Below are positions 1-13,300 of a DNA stretch of 64,000 nucleotides, one piece after another (the stretch's first letter is position 1; each line of letters starts with the position of its first letter). Source of the DNA: Paramecium pentaurelia (Eukaryota > Ciliophora > Oligohymenophorea > Peniculida > Parameciidae). The notes under the pieces are model-generated. The model was not told where the DNA came from and did no database searches. It saw only the letters and a list, made by a program, of their open reading frames with translations. The DNA lies in NCBI GenBank assembly GCA_905183005.1, contig CAJJDO010000085.1, positions 4,470 through 68,469 of the forward strand, in the 5' to 3' direction. The position numbers and the translations under genes were made by a program.

Positions 1-1217
1 TTAGGAGAAATTGAATAGATCCAACAAAAAAAATCCAAGAGGAGGTAGAGGATCAAAGAAAAATTGATGAAGCCTCAAATGAGTATTATTAAACATTTAA
101 ACATTTAAACAATTACCAAATGAAAAACAAGAAGAATTCTATAATTATTAAATAAATTGAGGAAAGAATTTCATATTAAGCTAAATATCTAAAGAGATGT
201 TTTCCAATTAGCAATTGATTGTAAATCATTGTTATTCAAAAACATAGATTTTGGAGATAATTATTCAATCTTCTTTTTAGGATAAGTGTTCAATGTATTG
301 GATACAACTATTCAAGAATTTTTTCAGGAAGAAAAATCTTCAGCTAAAGCTTGAGAAGATATCAAGATAGTCTAAATAACTTGTACTATGTAAAAGGATT
401 ATTTATAAACATTTTAAATGATGTAATGAAAAAGCCAATAGCACAAAAAATCAATATGTTTGCTCAAAAAATTGGTAGAAAACTAACAAGAGGGTTTGAA
501 ACTATTGATTAAGTATTATCTCAACCAGTTGATCATAGATGTAGATTTTATCAATCTGATTTGTAAATAGATAAATTTGAAAGTTTTCACATGAGAACTA
601 GAGATCCTTTCGAAAAGGGATCTTAAGTATAATTTTGTTATATTCGATTGTCAGATAGATAAATGCTCTTGAAATATGGAATGGTTTTGAAATATAATAA
701 ATATGATAGTAAATTGTTGAGGGTTGAATATTTAAAGTTACTTCAAAAGAAGGAATCTATTTGGATAGTTCATAGATTTACACTAAAAAATTCAGTAAAT
801 TGGTAAATTATAATTTATATCCTTTCTATAGGACTTTATATATAAATTGTATTGATACTCTTTATAAAATTAAAGATTTATAATTAGAAAAAGCATTATC
901 CTTGGCTCTACAAATTCTAGTGGAAAAGAACTCAAAATTCAAAGAGACAATTGAAGTACTAGAGAAATAATTATTTGACGAAAGTGCAGGATATCATGAA
1001 TATTATGCAATAGTTTATAGATTAGAAAGACTTAGATTATATTGTCATAATATTGAGTAATTTAATGTATTATTGAAGTTTAATCGATAGAATTATGAAA
1101 GGAGTACCTTTTGATGAAGCTATTAAAAAAACAGAATATGATAACGACTTTTATGATACAAATCGTTATATATTAAAGATTTAATTTGATTAAATGAGAT
1201 CAGCATAATAAATATGA
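1..1217 (+). pseudogene. SET-domain / Rubisco-LSMT-type lysine methyltransferase, 5'-truncated by window edge, frame-broken
   Basis: The frame around 421-780 reads as the end of a SET domain. It has a phenylalanine-rich strand, a G-S-Q-V step, and the motif DRQMLLKYGMVLKYNKYDS, which matches the R-x-N-x-x-L-L-x-x-Y-G-F catalytic end of SETD3 and Rubisco-LSMT proteins. The part downstream (about 740-1110) resembles the Rubis-substrate-binding helical domain. The last piece, ending at TGA 1215-1217, sits in a different frame from the helical piece. At least three frame changes occur, near 225, 735 and 1100, and no GT...AG intron explains them. The true start lies left of the window. I read it as a decayed gene, but sequencing error cannot be excluded because a contig gap lies close by. 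Confidence 0.6.
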
Positions 1218-1338
1218 AAATGAACTTAATTTATTGTTTAAAGGTTATAAATGTGTTTAACTCAAATTCTAACATTTATCTTGACATAATGATTGTGCAT
1301 TCAAATAAAAATAACAATTCTGAACAACACTAAAATGG

Positions 1339-1890
1339 TCATTGAATAGTCAAAATAAATAGAGTACTTTTTTTAGTTTCTTTTTATACTTTGAATCCTT
1401 TAGTTACTTTGTTTTTCTAATTATCCTTCTTTAGCTACCTATTTCTACTATCCTAAACCTTACAAATTAGAATAATTAAATTAGGTATGATTCTAAATAT
1501 TAGCATAATTATAACACCTATAAATGTTAAAGTGAATGAATTGTTCATATTTAATAACCCTTTACTTTTGAAATCAGCTTCCATTTGTTGTAATCTATTG
1601 ATTTCATTAAGATATTTGTTATAATGAAAACGAGTGAGTTATCCATCATCATTAACAAAAAAGAAAGAAAAAAATTTTTCTTTAGAGTTTCGTCTTATTA
1701 ATAGATTTAATACTATCTACTTTTGATTGTTAACTTTGAGGGTGAAGCTTCAAAACATCTAAAATAAAAGAAAAATCTTTTTGTTTAAGAGTTTATTTGT
1801 CATTGTATAGTGTTATAGAGATTTCAATAATTTTATCATGAATTGTTTGATTATTATTCTTGATTTGAGTGGCAAATATTAAGAATCAAA
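1339..1890 (-). pseudogene. DUF3223/DCL-like domain plus C-terminal membrane segment, frame-broken
   Basis: Read on the minus strand, one frame gives a segment with L-D-V-L-K-L-H-P and D-S-I-K-S-I. A shifted frame then gives F-F-V-N-D-D-G-Q followed by F-H-Y-N-K-Y-L. That order (HP, SI, F-V-x-D-D-G, F-x-Y-x-K) resembles the DUF3223 family, from memory. A short coiled coil follows, then a hydrophobic segment of about 26 residues (FTLTFIGVIIMLIFRIIPNL...), and a basic tail ending at TGA 1341-1339. One indel separates the two parts, near the A/T runs around 1665-1680. It lies tail-side of the WD40 pseudogene on the same strand. The family call is tentative. The membrane anchor and the frame break are visible directly. 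Confidence 0.4.
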
Positions 1891-2070
1891 GTGTTACCCA
1901 GCTATCTTAAAAGGAATCTAGTTATTCATATTTTAAAATATATTTTTAATTATAATTGATATAAACAGATATTATTAATTTTATTACAGAAACATAATCT
2001 GAGGGTTGGCAAATATTCATTATTAAGAATCAATTAAAACTCTATAGTACTTATAATTTCAATCTGAGAT

Positions 2071-3196
2071 AAAATAATTTAAACATTGGTTATAGGCTAA
2101 ATAGAATGATGATAAAATGAATAATAAATTTGTTCTTTGATTGAATAATCATTTAAGTACTAGTTTTAGAATACTTTCTCAAGATATAAGTTATAAATAG
2201 AATTTGATCTTCTATTAATTTAGAATATCTAAATAAATGGCTGTTGCGTGGTTATTGTATTTTTTTGTATTAATTGGATAGAAAAAAGGTAATTTATAGT
2301 TGAATCTTAATTAATTTTGATGCACTTAAAACTTTGTAAGAATGAAAAATAAATAATCATAGTTAAAAATAACAATTTATATTGTTGCAACTCAATTTTT
2401 TTTTCTTGATATTTTCTGATATTTATTTCACTGCTATGACTCTCATGTGTTATTAAATAAGTCCCATCATCTAAAATGGTGCCAAATAATCCACAACAAT
2501 CACACATATTTTCAGATGATGATATTGTTTGAAATTCACCATAATCTTTATTTTTAATTATATTCACATAATATTAAGTAGAATTAATTTTTCTTTAATA
2601 TATGCTTAAGGGAAGAGTTCAGAGCAATTTTTATCTGATTTAATGCTGATATTTAATTTTATTTTGGTGAATTTGTACCTTGATTTATGTCCTCATAAAT
2701 ATGCATACAATTAGATTAGAATGTAAATAAACTATCTGTAATAACACAGAAACTAAACCCATACTTTTCAACTGATATTTTTTAGATTGTATTCCATTAA
2801 TATTATTATTATTATTTTTTAAATGAGCAATATTAATTTATCAGTTCCACATGATAATTATGAATTGTATGAAAAATTCAATGATAACTATTTGATCTTA
2901 CTTTTATTATCTGATAATGTCTAATTGCACTTCCATTATTAATTCTCTTTAATCCAAAATGTTATACACTTATCTGTACTACCAGACATGACACAATCTT
3001 CTTAGTTATTTGTAATTTACCAATTAATTCTATCAGTATGACCTTCTAATTTTATAAAACTTCCATTTTTTCTTATTATCCATATTCCAAATTCTAATCA
3101 AATCATCACTACAAAAAATAAATTATTAACTCTTTAACATATAAAATAAAGAATTAATTTAATTCTAATGCTCTTTAAGTTATTAAGTCTCTTTCA
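2071..3196. repeat. First copy of a perfect 1126-bp direct repeat flanking a single N
   Basis: Bases 2071-3196 match 3198-4323 at a constant offset of 1127 wherever I compared them. The only base between the copies is the N at 3197. This is what results when two contig ends overlap and are joined with a nominal gap instead of being merged. Confidence 0.9.
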
Positions 3197-3197
3197 N

Positions 3198-4323
3198 AAA
3201 ATAATTTAAACATTGGTTATAGGCTAAATAGAATGATGATAAAATGAATAATAAATTTGTTCTTTGATTGAATAATCATTTAAGTACTAGTTTTAGAATA
3301 CTTTCTCAAGATATAAGTTATAAATAGAATTTGATCTTCTATTAATTTAGAATATCTAAATAAATGGCTGTTGCGTGGTTATTGTATTTTTTTGTATTAA
3401 TTGGATAGAAAAAAGGTAATTTATAGTTGAATCTTAATTAATTTTGATGCACTTAAAACTTTGTAAGAATGAAAAATAAATAATCATAGTTAAAAATAAC
3501 AATTTATATTGTTGCAACTCAATTTTTTTTTCTTGATATTTTCTGATATTTATTTCACTGCTATGACTCTCATGTGTTATTAAATAAGTCCCATCATCTA
3601 AAATGGTGCCAAATAATCCACAACAATCACACATATTTTCAGATGATGATATTGTTTGAAATTCACCATAATCTTTATTTTTAATTATATTCACATAATA
3701 TTAAGTAGAATTAATTTTTCTTTAATATATGCTTAAGGGAAGAGTTCAGAGCAATTTTTATCTGATTTAATGCTGATATTTAATTTTATTTTGGTGAATT
3801 TGTACCTTGATTTATGTCCTCATAAATATGCATACAATTAGATTAGAATGTAAATAAACTATCTGTAATAACACAGAAACTAAACCCATACTTTTCAACT
3901 GATATTTTTTAGATTGTATTCCATTAATATTATTATTATTATTTTTTAAATGAGCAATATTAATTTATCAGTTCCACATGATAATTATGAATTGTATGAA
4001 AAATTCAATGATAACTATTTGATCTTACTTTTATTATCTGATAATGTCTAATTGCACTTCCATTATTAATTCTCTTTAATCCAAAATGTTATACACTTAT
4101 CTGTACTACCAGACATGACACAATCTTCTTAGTTATTTGTAATTTACCAATTAATTCTATCAGTATGACCTTCTAATTTTATAAAACTTCCATTTTTTCT
4201 TATTATCCATATTCCAAATTCTAATCAAATCATCACTACAAAAAATAAATTATTAACTCTTTAACATATAAAATAAAGAATTAATTTAATTCTAATGCTC
4301 TTTAAGTTATTAAGTCTCTTTCA
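3198..4323. repeat. Second copy of the 1126-bp direct repeat
   Basis: This copy continues into unique sequence after 4323 (AAGTTCCTTAATT...), while the first copy enters from unique sequence before 2071. The true locus therefore most likely runs 1-3196 and then directly to 4324. Confidence 0.9.
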
Positions 4324-5556
4324 AAGTTCCTTAATTAAATTCAAAAACCTTAATATTTCCACTGCTTTGTCCAGCAATCAATTTTGATTATTCCTTATTA
4401 AATACAAATGCTCTGCATTTAGTGCTCTCTTTCAATTAGAAAATCAGATCATAGCTAAATGATTTTAAAGTTTATTGTATAATTATTTACTTACTACTAT
4501 TAACTTTAAGACTGATATTTTATAATTATATGATTAAGCGGTTTAAAGGGTTTTGAAATCAATTAAGAAAATTATAATGAATTAAATTTTAGAACTACGA
4601 CATTTGATCAATTTATTAATAGCTTATTCTTTGGATTAAGATTCTGCATAATTTGGAGCAAGTTTTTTATATAAATTTATGATGTTGTTCATGTTCTTCA
4701 TTTCCTTTTTGAGCTATTTTGTAAATTGATTCTATTAATTATTCAATTTGTTTAAAAATTACTTCTTTAGATTCCTTCAATTAATTAATTACTTATGATA
4801 AATATTAAAAATTGATTATTCATTATAATTTTACCAAAGTTATTGGATTTAACCTAAATCTTTCTATTGAATAAAATATTTAGGAACATATTTCAGGCAA
4901 ACAATTCTGTTTGGGATGCACTTTGATTCTGATAAATCAACGAAAGTTATTTATAGTAAATTTTTTCCACATATTCAATTAGGGTTTTATTCTTAATAGT
5001 AATTAGTCAATAACCCAAAATCAAAAATTGATTTACAATCTCACTCTTATAAGAAACTTCTATTCTTTATATTAATTACTCGAACTTTGTTAAAAACATA
5101 GTTTTGGATAAATTACCTATTTAATTTATAAGTGATTATGATGATACTTTATAATTCACATAATTTTTTAGGATTGAACTTCTATCCTAGTGAATAAGTT
5201 CTATTTGATCAAATTAAATATCAGATAACACTTTACTTTCTGAAATTAGGTTGAGGATTATTCAATAACTTGAATTTCAGTATCAATGTTTTGATTAGTG
5301 CTTTTGCCAAAATTGCAAAATTGTTCTTTGATATCATTAAAAATTTTAATAGAATTAAGAGATTCTCTTTATTACAATAATGCAGACTTTGTTCAAAATG
5401 TTTTTTTGCATCATCTTTCAAAATTAAATCCTTTTATTTATCAACTGCACAATTATGACAAAGTTTGAATGCTTTTTATTAAGATTTTGATCTTGTTAAA
5501 AATAAAGCAACTTTCTTGTTATCCATACATCTAGTGATATCATTTAATTTTTGCAT

Positions 5557-7368
5557 AAATATCTTCTAAGTTTGTTAAAATAAAGCAAACAAGAGTCATA
5601 ACAAGTATGAATACAAAATAACTAAATTTGTATTCTTTAGAGTTTTTATTTATTCTACAAAATAAAGGGATTTATTTTAATAATAATTATTTATTTATGA
5701 TATAATACTATTTTTATATTAATTAAAAATATAAGTATTTCTTATATATTAAAAAAATTCAAATAAAATAGTTTATTAAATTTCATATTCAATAATATAT
5801 TATATTTTAATAAAAATATTAATGCTATTAGACATTTATACTTGATGATGTATTTATATAAAAAAATACCACTGTGAATCCACTATTACTCAGTCCAACA
5901 ATTCTTATCTTTTTAGATGAATTCCTTCTAATTATTGCAATGTTCATAACGAAAACTATAAAAGCTAAATCTACATATTTGATTTTTCAAATTCAAAAAT
6001 ACCTAACTAAAAATATGTAATAAAAAATATTATTTATGAAGTCTAGAAAATTTGAAATCAATCATACTAAATTAAATGAAATTAAAATAGTTTATTTAAT
6101 AAATTTAAAAAAATTTTTTGGTACTTAAGCAAAGCAAAAAGAAAAAAATTTTCATGCATATAATATGTTACTTAAATTAATATTATTATGATAATTAAAT
6201 GGGAAAAAATAGAATTTTAATTTGCTTTTAATATATTTTTTATCTAAGTATAAACAATATAACATGATATTATGATCTAAATATATAATGCCACCATCAA
6301 GAGGTTGTGATCCGATAAAAAATATTAAATTGAGCCATATTTTGAAATAAAAAATGGGTTCAATCTTTTCTTACTGAATTTCGAGTATTTATCGTTCTGG
6401 ATACAGAATATGACAATTAATTTAAGAATTCTTTTTTAGAAGCTTATAAAAGAATATAATACTGTAAATATTTCAAACGGTTAAATTTATTATTTAAAAA
6501 GGTCTATATTATGAAGGTAGACAATGATGATGAAATTTAAAAATTACAATAATCATTTTGAGGCTTTATCAATTTTTATAAAGAATTATTGAATTTCATT
6601 AAAATTATATATTTCTATCAATTAAAGTAGATGCTTTTTTACTAAAGGCTAATAGACTAATAGCATTACTATGTAATAAATAAATTGCAATAGAATAATT
6701 TATTCATTCATTATTAAATAAATATATATCAAATTATTTTCATTTCTATATGGATTATAAGGATTTTATATTAAAATTCCTCATTCAAATTTGACTCAGA
6801 TATTATCTTCATTAAACTGTGATTTTCCAATATTAGATAAGTTTGTCATTTATTTATTCAAAATTAATGGAATTCTAGAAAATCAAAAATCAAGATTTAT
6901 CCATATCCATAATCAAAATACTTTTTATTCTGGACTTAAATTATCATAATTTTATATTATCAAGCCTCTATATAAAAATGATCATATTTTATTATTAATA
7001 GTTAAGGTATTGCTAATAAAACATTAAATAATTATCTTTTAAACAATTAATCAAAAAGCATGATGAAGCGCTTTAGTTAATATTGATATCTCTAATAAAA
7101 TAAAAGAAAAAAAATGTAGGAATCTCATAATTCATCTTTAGTGTATTCCTTTTCATTAGAGAATTAAAATCCTTGAATTTCTGTAACATTATTATAAACA
7201 CATTTTTAATAGGTCCATTATATCAATATTCTTACTATTTTGCAGAAATAACAGAACTCTTTAATCATAATTCATAATTAATATCAGATAAATTCGGAAT
7301 ATCATATATTAATACTATGTTTATATACTACAATAAACACTTAATAAAATATATATTTAATAAAAGAT
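5557..7368. other. AT-rich stretch without an intact gene
   Basis: This stretch between the WD40 pseudogene and the giant pseudogene is largely homopolymer-rich A/T sequence. From about 6345 to 6980 on the plus strand, short stretches of protein-like sequence (V-L-D-T-E-Y-D, then a run beginning L-R-L-Y-Q-F-L) sit in different frames with TGAs between them, so an old gene remnant is possible. I recognise no family. Confidence 0.4.
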
Positions 7369-10300
7369 ATGAAAAATATAAACACCTTATTCTATCTAAT
7401 GATCAAAATGTGTTTAGCTTCTTGCTCTTAGTTTAATGAAGACTTACTGATCAACAGCTCAAATCCTATGGAAATAATCAATTACACTTATGAATCAAGC
7501 CCAATTCAATTTGAATTTTGGAGTTTCTATATTGCATCTTATCAAGTAACCAGCTACCCTTGGATTGAATAAGAGCCAGATAGAGGGTAAAAAAAAACAC
7601 AATTACTTTTTGTTATTAAAAATTTAGATGATAATCAAGTATTGTCATTTATTTATTTAAATTTACTTACAAATACCTAAGTAATTCATAGTCTTTATTT
7701 TGATGGTAATATGAATGATTTATTATTTAATCCGAGTGATTATGAAGGGGTTTGGATATTGAATGTGATAACTATTAACGATTTAATGATTTAATACGAA
7801 ACAAAAGATAATTAAATTTAAAATTAAAATTAATTTTAATTTATTTTTAAAAATAAAATAAATAATATTTAATTAGTCGTTGGAGGATCAGGAATTGTAA
7901 TTATATTAATCATATTTTAGATTAATAACAAATATCAATTAGGGATCTTTAGAGGAAGACTTTCAAAGTTATTCATTCATAATGACTTAAGGGATAGTTA
8001 CTTAATATATTTGAACAGAATTAAAGAATTAAGAATAAAAGAGTTTGAATTAACGATAGAGTTGATTCCAAATTTAGTCAATTTTGATGGAAAGTAATAA
8101 CAAAAGATTGAATTCTAATAATTTGGAAAGACATTTAGTATTTATGGATGGGTAAAATATTTTACTTAAGATGTTTTCTAATTGAAGAAGTATTTATTAG
8201 TTAGACTAACAATCTTTAACAATTACAAAGATGAGATAGATGTAGGGGATGAAATACTGAAAATTACAGTAGATTTGGATCCATCAGATTAAGCAAGATG
8301 TGGATATGATTTAATATCTCATCATTATTGGATGCCATATCCTTAATTAATAAATGAAAATGCTTAGAATGATCGTATTAGCTTAAGAGGCAACTTAGAA
8401 TATTTTCAAATTTTATCAAATTGGCATTTCATATCATTTCAGCATGGAATAGAAGAAAATGGTTCAAAATCTAAATTTAAGTTAACTCATATTGACAATA
8501 ATAATTTGATAACTAATACTTATTATCTTGGGAACAACTAATTTAGCAATTTATTTATAAATAAAAAATATTATGCTATTTTTGGAGGGGATTATACTGT
8601 TGATGAAAAAATGAAAGGATAAATAGCTAGTTTTTATTTTAAATCCAATTTTAAAGAAGATTTAAACTTTAATTATAGTATCATTGTTTTATAATCTTAG
8701 TTTGCCATTATAGTTGCAAAACTTGCTTTGGTCCATTGTTTTCAAATTGTTTAACCTGCAAAGAAAATGATGAAAGAGTTATGTTGGATTTACATTAATG
8801 TGTATGCCAAATAGATTATTTTGAAAGAGATTAAAAGTGTTAATCTCAATAAGAAATATTTCCGACTTTAATTTTTAATGAGGTTTAAATATACAATTAA
8901 AACATATAATGTTTATTTGGATACTTTTATCTACCTGTGAATTAATAGTGCATAAGATGGTAATAATTTACAATTAAATAGTCCTTAATGGAATTCTTAT
9001 AATTTGTTGTGCGCAGATTGTTTATTGAATCCTAATGCATGGTATATACGACCAATTTGTACTATAGACTTTATCACTTAATAATTAAATAAAGAAGAAG
9101 ATGCCTATTCTAAATAAATGAGATCTCCTCTACATTATGATCTTTATTACATTGATCAAAATTATAACTTAATATTATTAGAAGGAGTGTCCGATTATTG
9201 TGACATCAAGTAAATAAATTCATAAATTTGTTACTAATTAAATATTCAACATTTACAAACTGATACATTTGTTAATTGTAAAGAAAATCGATATTATGCT
9301 AATCAGAGCTGCATTTTATTAGATAATGCATGTGTTAAATTAAATTAAAGTGAAATAAAATGTATTTAATGTTTAACTGGATATTATATATCAGATTAAG
9401 GCACAGCTTGTTTATTGTGTCCAGAATCCTGTCCATATTGTTAAAATTAGAATAACTGTAAATCTTGTTAACCAAATTATGGACTTTCTAATGGAAAATG
9501 TATACCATGTGGCGACTTTTGCAAAATATGCCAATAATCACAATAATCAGAAATTATGCAGTGTCTAAGTTGTATTGATAATCAATTATATTATTTATCA
9601 TTAAATGGATAGGATTGTAAGGTAAACCAAATAGAAAATTGTGTATATGCATTCGAAAGTTCTTAATCAGATTTAACTGTGAATTCATTAGATTATAGCT
9701 TTATACCTTATTATTAAGCAACAATCACTAAATGTGCTAAGTGCAAAGAAGGCTATTATTTTCATGAAGTTGAATTAACCTGCAAGGAATATTATCCAGA
9801 TTTATGCTAAACACCTTTGTTATAAATAACAGAAAATAATGGCTAAGAATTTGTTTGCTTATTTGGTGATTATAATCCAGATTTTCTAATTTATTCATTT
9901 ACTAATGAATGTCCAAGAATTAAATAGCGTTGCATTTATTGTGTAATTGAATAATTAACATTTCATCTTGAATATAATTATTATGTTCCTAAAAAGGTTT
10001 ATTATACATGTCTTGTATGTGAAAATGGTTACTACGCTGAAAAAAAAACTGGTGATTGCCTATTATGTCCTTCTGATTTACATTGTATTGCTTGTTATTA
10101 GGAGAATAAATTTACGAAAGACAATTGGAAAATAGAGATTCGTGCCTTCTATAAGGCTTCCATAGATTAAATTTATGTCGATCATAAATTTACTGAATAT
10201 GGTTTAAGTTAAAATGATTCAGATTATGAGATAATATGCACCAAATGTTAATATGGATATGAACTTCATAAAGACAGATGCATTAATATTTGTCCTGAAT

Positions 10301-13300
10301 GGTGCTTAGAATGTGTTATAGAAAATTATACAAATATCTGTGTTAAATGTCCTTTGGGGTTCAAAGGAAGAAATCGAAGCCTGGTAGATAACTAATGTAT
10401 TTCTTGTCCAAAAAATTGTAAATTGTGTTAAAAAAGAGATGATAAATTAATACTTTCTATTAACCCACTATTTAACAATTAAGAGTTATCATATTTCTCA
10501 TATTATTGCATTGTGGGATTTGACAACACAATTTTTGATGAAGAATTAGGTTTATATGTGGATTGTGAAGATGGTTCATGCTTCAAATAAATTATTATCA
10601 ATCTAAATTTATTTTGTAATAACACAGAATATCAACAACAAATTGGCAAATTGTAAAATGAGGAGTAAATATAAAAATTTAAGCTTGAAAATATTCTAAG
10701 TGAAGAGTTGTTTTCTTCTTAAAGTTTTTCATAAGTAATAATTCTTTTAGCAATTTTAGTTTGAAACATAAGAATTTTATTAGATGGCTAATGAAAAATA
10801 AATTAAACAAATTTTGATTAAAATTGTTAGTTTATAACAATAAAGTTGTAATGTAATAAATAAATTGCAAATCTCTTAGTAGTTTAGCTCTAATATTTTT
10901 TCAGCGATGTATTTATAATTATAAAGTTTAGAGATGTAGAACTTGAAATTTAGGGCAATGGTATAACAACTTTTCAATTTTAATATTTATTTTCTTTTGT
11001 TAATTTTAAGAAAGTACGAATTGAAGGTATATCTATTGAGATAGAGAAGCTTTAGTATAGTAGCTCAAATTTACTTAAATTTACAAGTATCTTTGAGTAA
11101 ACAGTTGAATTAATTAATATAAATTACGATCAGGACTAAGACTATGATTAAGCAACTTTTTATACAATAATAGAAAATGCTAAAAATGTCTTAATATAAA
11201 ACTTTTTTGTAAAAAATTATAAAAAACAATTTCATATCGAAGCTTTGTTGAAGATTGAATAAACATAATCAGAGTAGACAATCAAAATATCGAACTGCAT
11301 TATTACGAGCAGTTCATTTTTGGATTTACATTTATTATGGTTTAATATTAAAGAAAATGATTAAGTAGAAATAGAAGATTTAAATATTGAAACCACAATT
11401 TTTAATTAGTCATTAATATATTAATTAAATGGTAAATTATTAATGAATAAAATAAGCATCTAAGAATGTCAGATATATTCTTAAAATGGATTATTTTAAA
11501 TAGATTCTTTAAAATATTTCGAATTAATATCATTAGATTTTATTTTTAATTAGATTTATTCTGGCAAATTTTACATCTTAATCCAAATTCTTCGTTGATG
11601 AATTTAAAGATTTCATAAAATATTTTCTAAAACGATTCTCTACTTATCTATAATATAAATGGTGAAATAGAATATATTTTTATGTAGGAAATTGTATTTT
11701 AATTAAACCATCATAGTGAACATACGGCTTTCATTAGAATCATTTCCATAACTATACCTAATACTGAAATAATTATTTAATAATTATCAATGCTTCAAAA
11801 TTCATTATTAGAATTACCTAATCAAATGAATTATGATATCTTAGAGATATCTTTAATCTATATCTAAATGAATATAGTATATATTGATTAATTAATCATT
11901 CAAAAAGCATATGGAATACCTGATTTATTAATAATTAATGCTAATAAATTAGATTTGAATTAAATAACAATAGAATAACATGAAAGTTATCAATTTAAAG
12001 GGCTTTATTAAGATTTTAATTGTTTTCTGAGATCTAATGCAAGTAAATATGAATATCTTTCAATCAAAATTTATAATGTGCCAAAAATTGATGTCAGATA
12101 ATTACTTATTACAAAAGCTTAATCAATAAATTATCCTATTATTGAAATTAAAGCTTCTTTTACAAATACTAACACTTAACATCTGATTAATTTTTCTGAA
12201 ATATATTTTGTTGACAATTTGCTTTTGATTACAAATACAATTAACTTAGCTTCGCTTTTCAATATATATTCTGACATAGGTTATCATGTATATATCAATA
12301 ATTCTATATTTGAAAGAAATCTGATGCATGAATATACCTCAATTAACTAAATTAAATCAGGTTTAATATTATATTTTGATTGTAAGAAATGTACAATCTT
12401 TCTTACTAATTTACTATTTGAAAGGAATATTGTTACTAATTCTTCAAATTGTATTCTTTATATTTAGACTAAAAGTATAGAAATATTAAATTGCAATTTC
12501 ATTTAAAACAGCATTTTTGATTATGAAATTTTATAACCCTATTTATTTTGGGGTTATCAAGAAGATCAGCAAATTTATACTGAGTATATAAACTAAATTT
12601 TCCCCATCAAAGTTAAATCAGGAAATGGTTAAATTATCTGCAAATACATATTTATGAATTATGTCACAATATAAAATTCTACCGCACCAGGATTTTATTT
12701 ATACCTAGAAAATGAAGCATTTGCCTAAATTTAGAATACTATTGTTAGTTTTATTAGTTCTCAATTTTTGAATGAAAATGAAAATGGTGGTGCCTTTTTA
12801 ATTGATACTATATTTTCTATTTCTTCAGTGATAAATTTTAAAAATATATCTGCTATTGAAATTCGCTCAAGAAATAAAGGTGGTTTGATATACATTTAAA
12901 ATGCATTGGAGAACATGATCATAAAATTAGAAGATGTTATTATTAATGAAGTTTATTCCTTATTGGGATCAATATTTTATATTGAATTTCCATTAAAAGC
13001 AAATTCATAATCTATATTTAAAGTTGAAAATTTGGAAATAAGAAATACAGAATAAGGTTTCATTAGATATTTAAGTTAATATAATGAACCAACCAGAGAA
13101 TTATTAGATGAATTAAATGATCACAACTATTTATTCTAAGTTGCTAATGCAAAGTTAGTAAGTTTCTAAAATATATGTATTTTTTCATTATTTCATGTCT
13201 CCTTTGCTAGTCTAGTTTAAATACTTATAATAGATATAATTAATTTTAGATGTTATAATTCATCCATAAAAAATGAATTATTTCATATATCATCAATGAA

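Larger units (their letters stand above)
1926..5556 (-). pseudogene. WD40-repeat protein with N-terminal Cys/His motif, decayed (contains an assembly duplication)
   Basis: The start ATG is at 5556. The first 100 codons are open and include C-H-N-C-A-V-D, a small zinc-finger-like pair, followed by helical sequence. Later blocks are clear WD40 repeats: AGQSSGNIKVFEFNQGTLKE, then C-S-D-D-L-I-R-I-W, then L-E-G-H-T-D-R-I-N-W and S-G-S-T-D-K-C-I-T-F-W. They lie in different frames. Breaks occur near 5230, 5020, 4920, 4790, 4210 and 2560 (and in the duplicate near 3687). The break near 4210 looks like a 7-nt tandem insertion after an I-W. No short intron fits these sites. The gene spans the single-N gap, so its C-terminal part is present twice (2071-3196 and 3198-4323). 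A complete WD40 gene of another kind sits at 49657-51267. Confidence 0.6.

Noticed and set aside
2071..4323. A genuine tandem duplication of the WD40 pseudogene end
   Set aside because: The copies are identical and meet at one N, which points to an assembly overlap.
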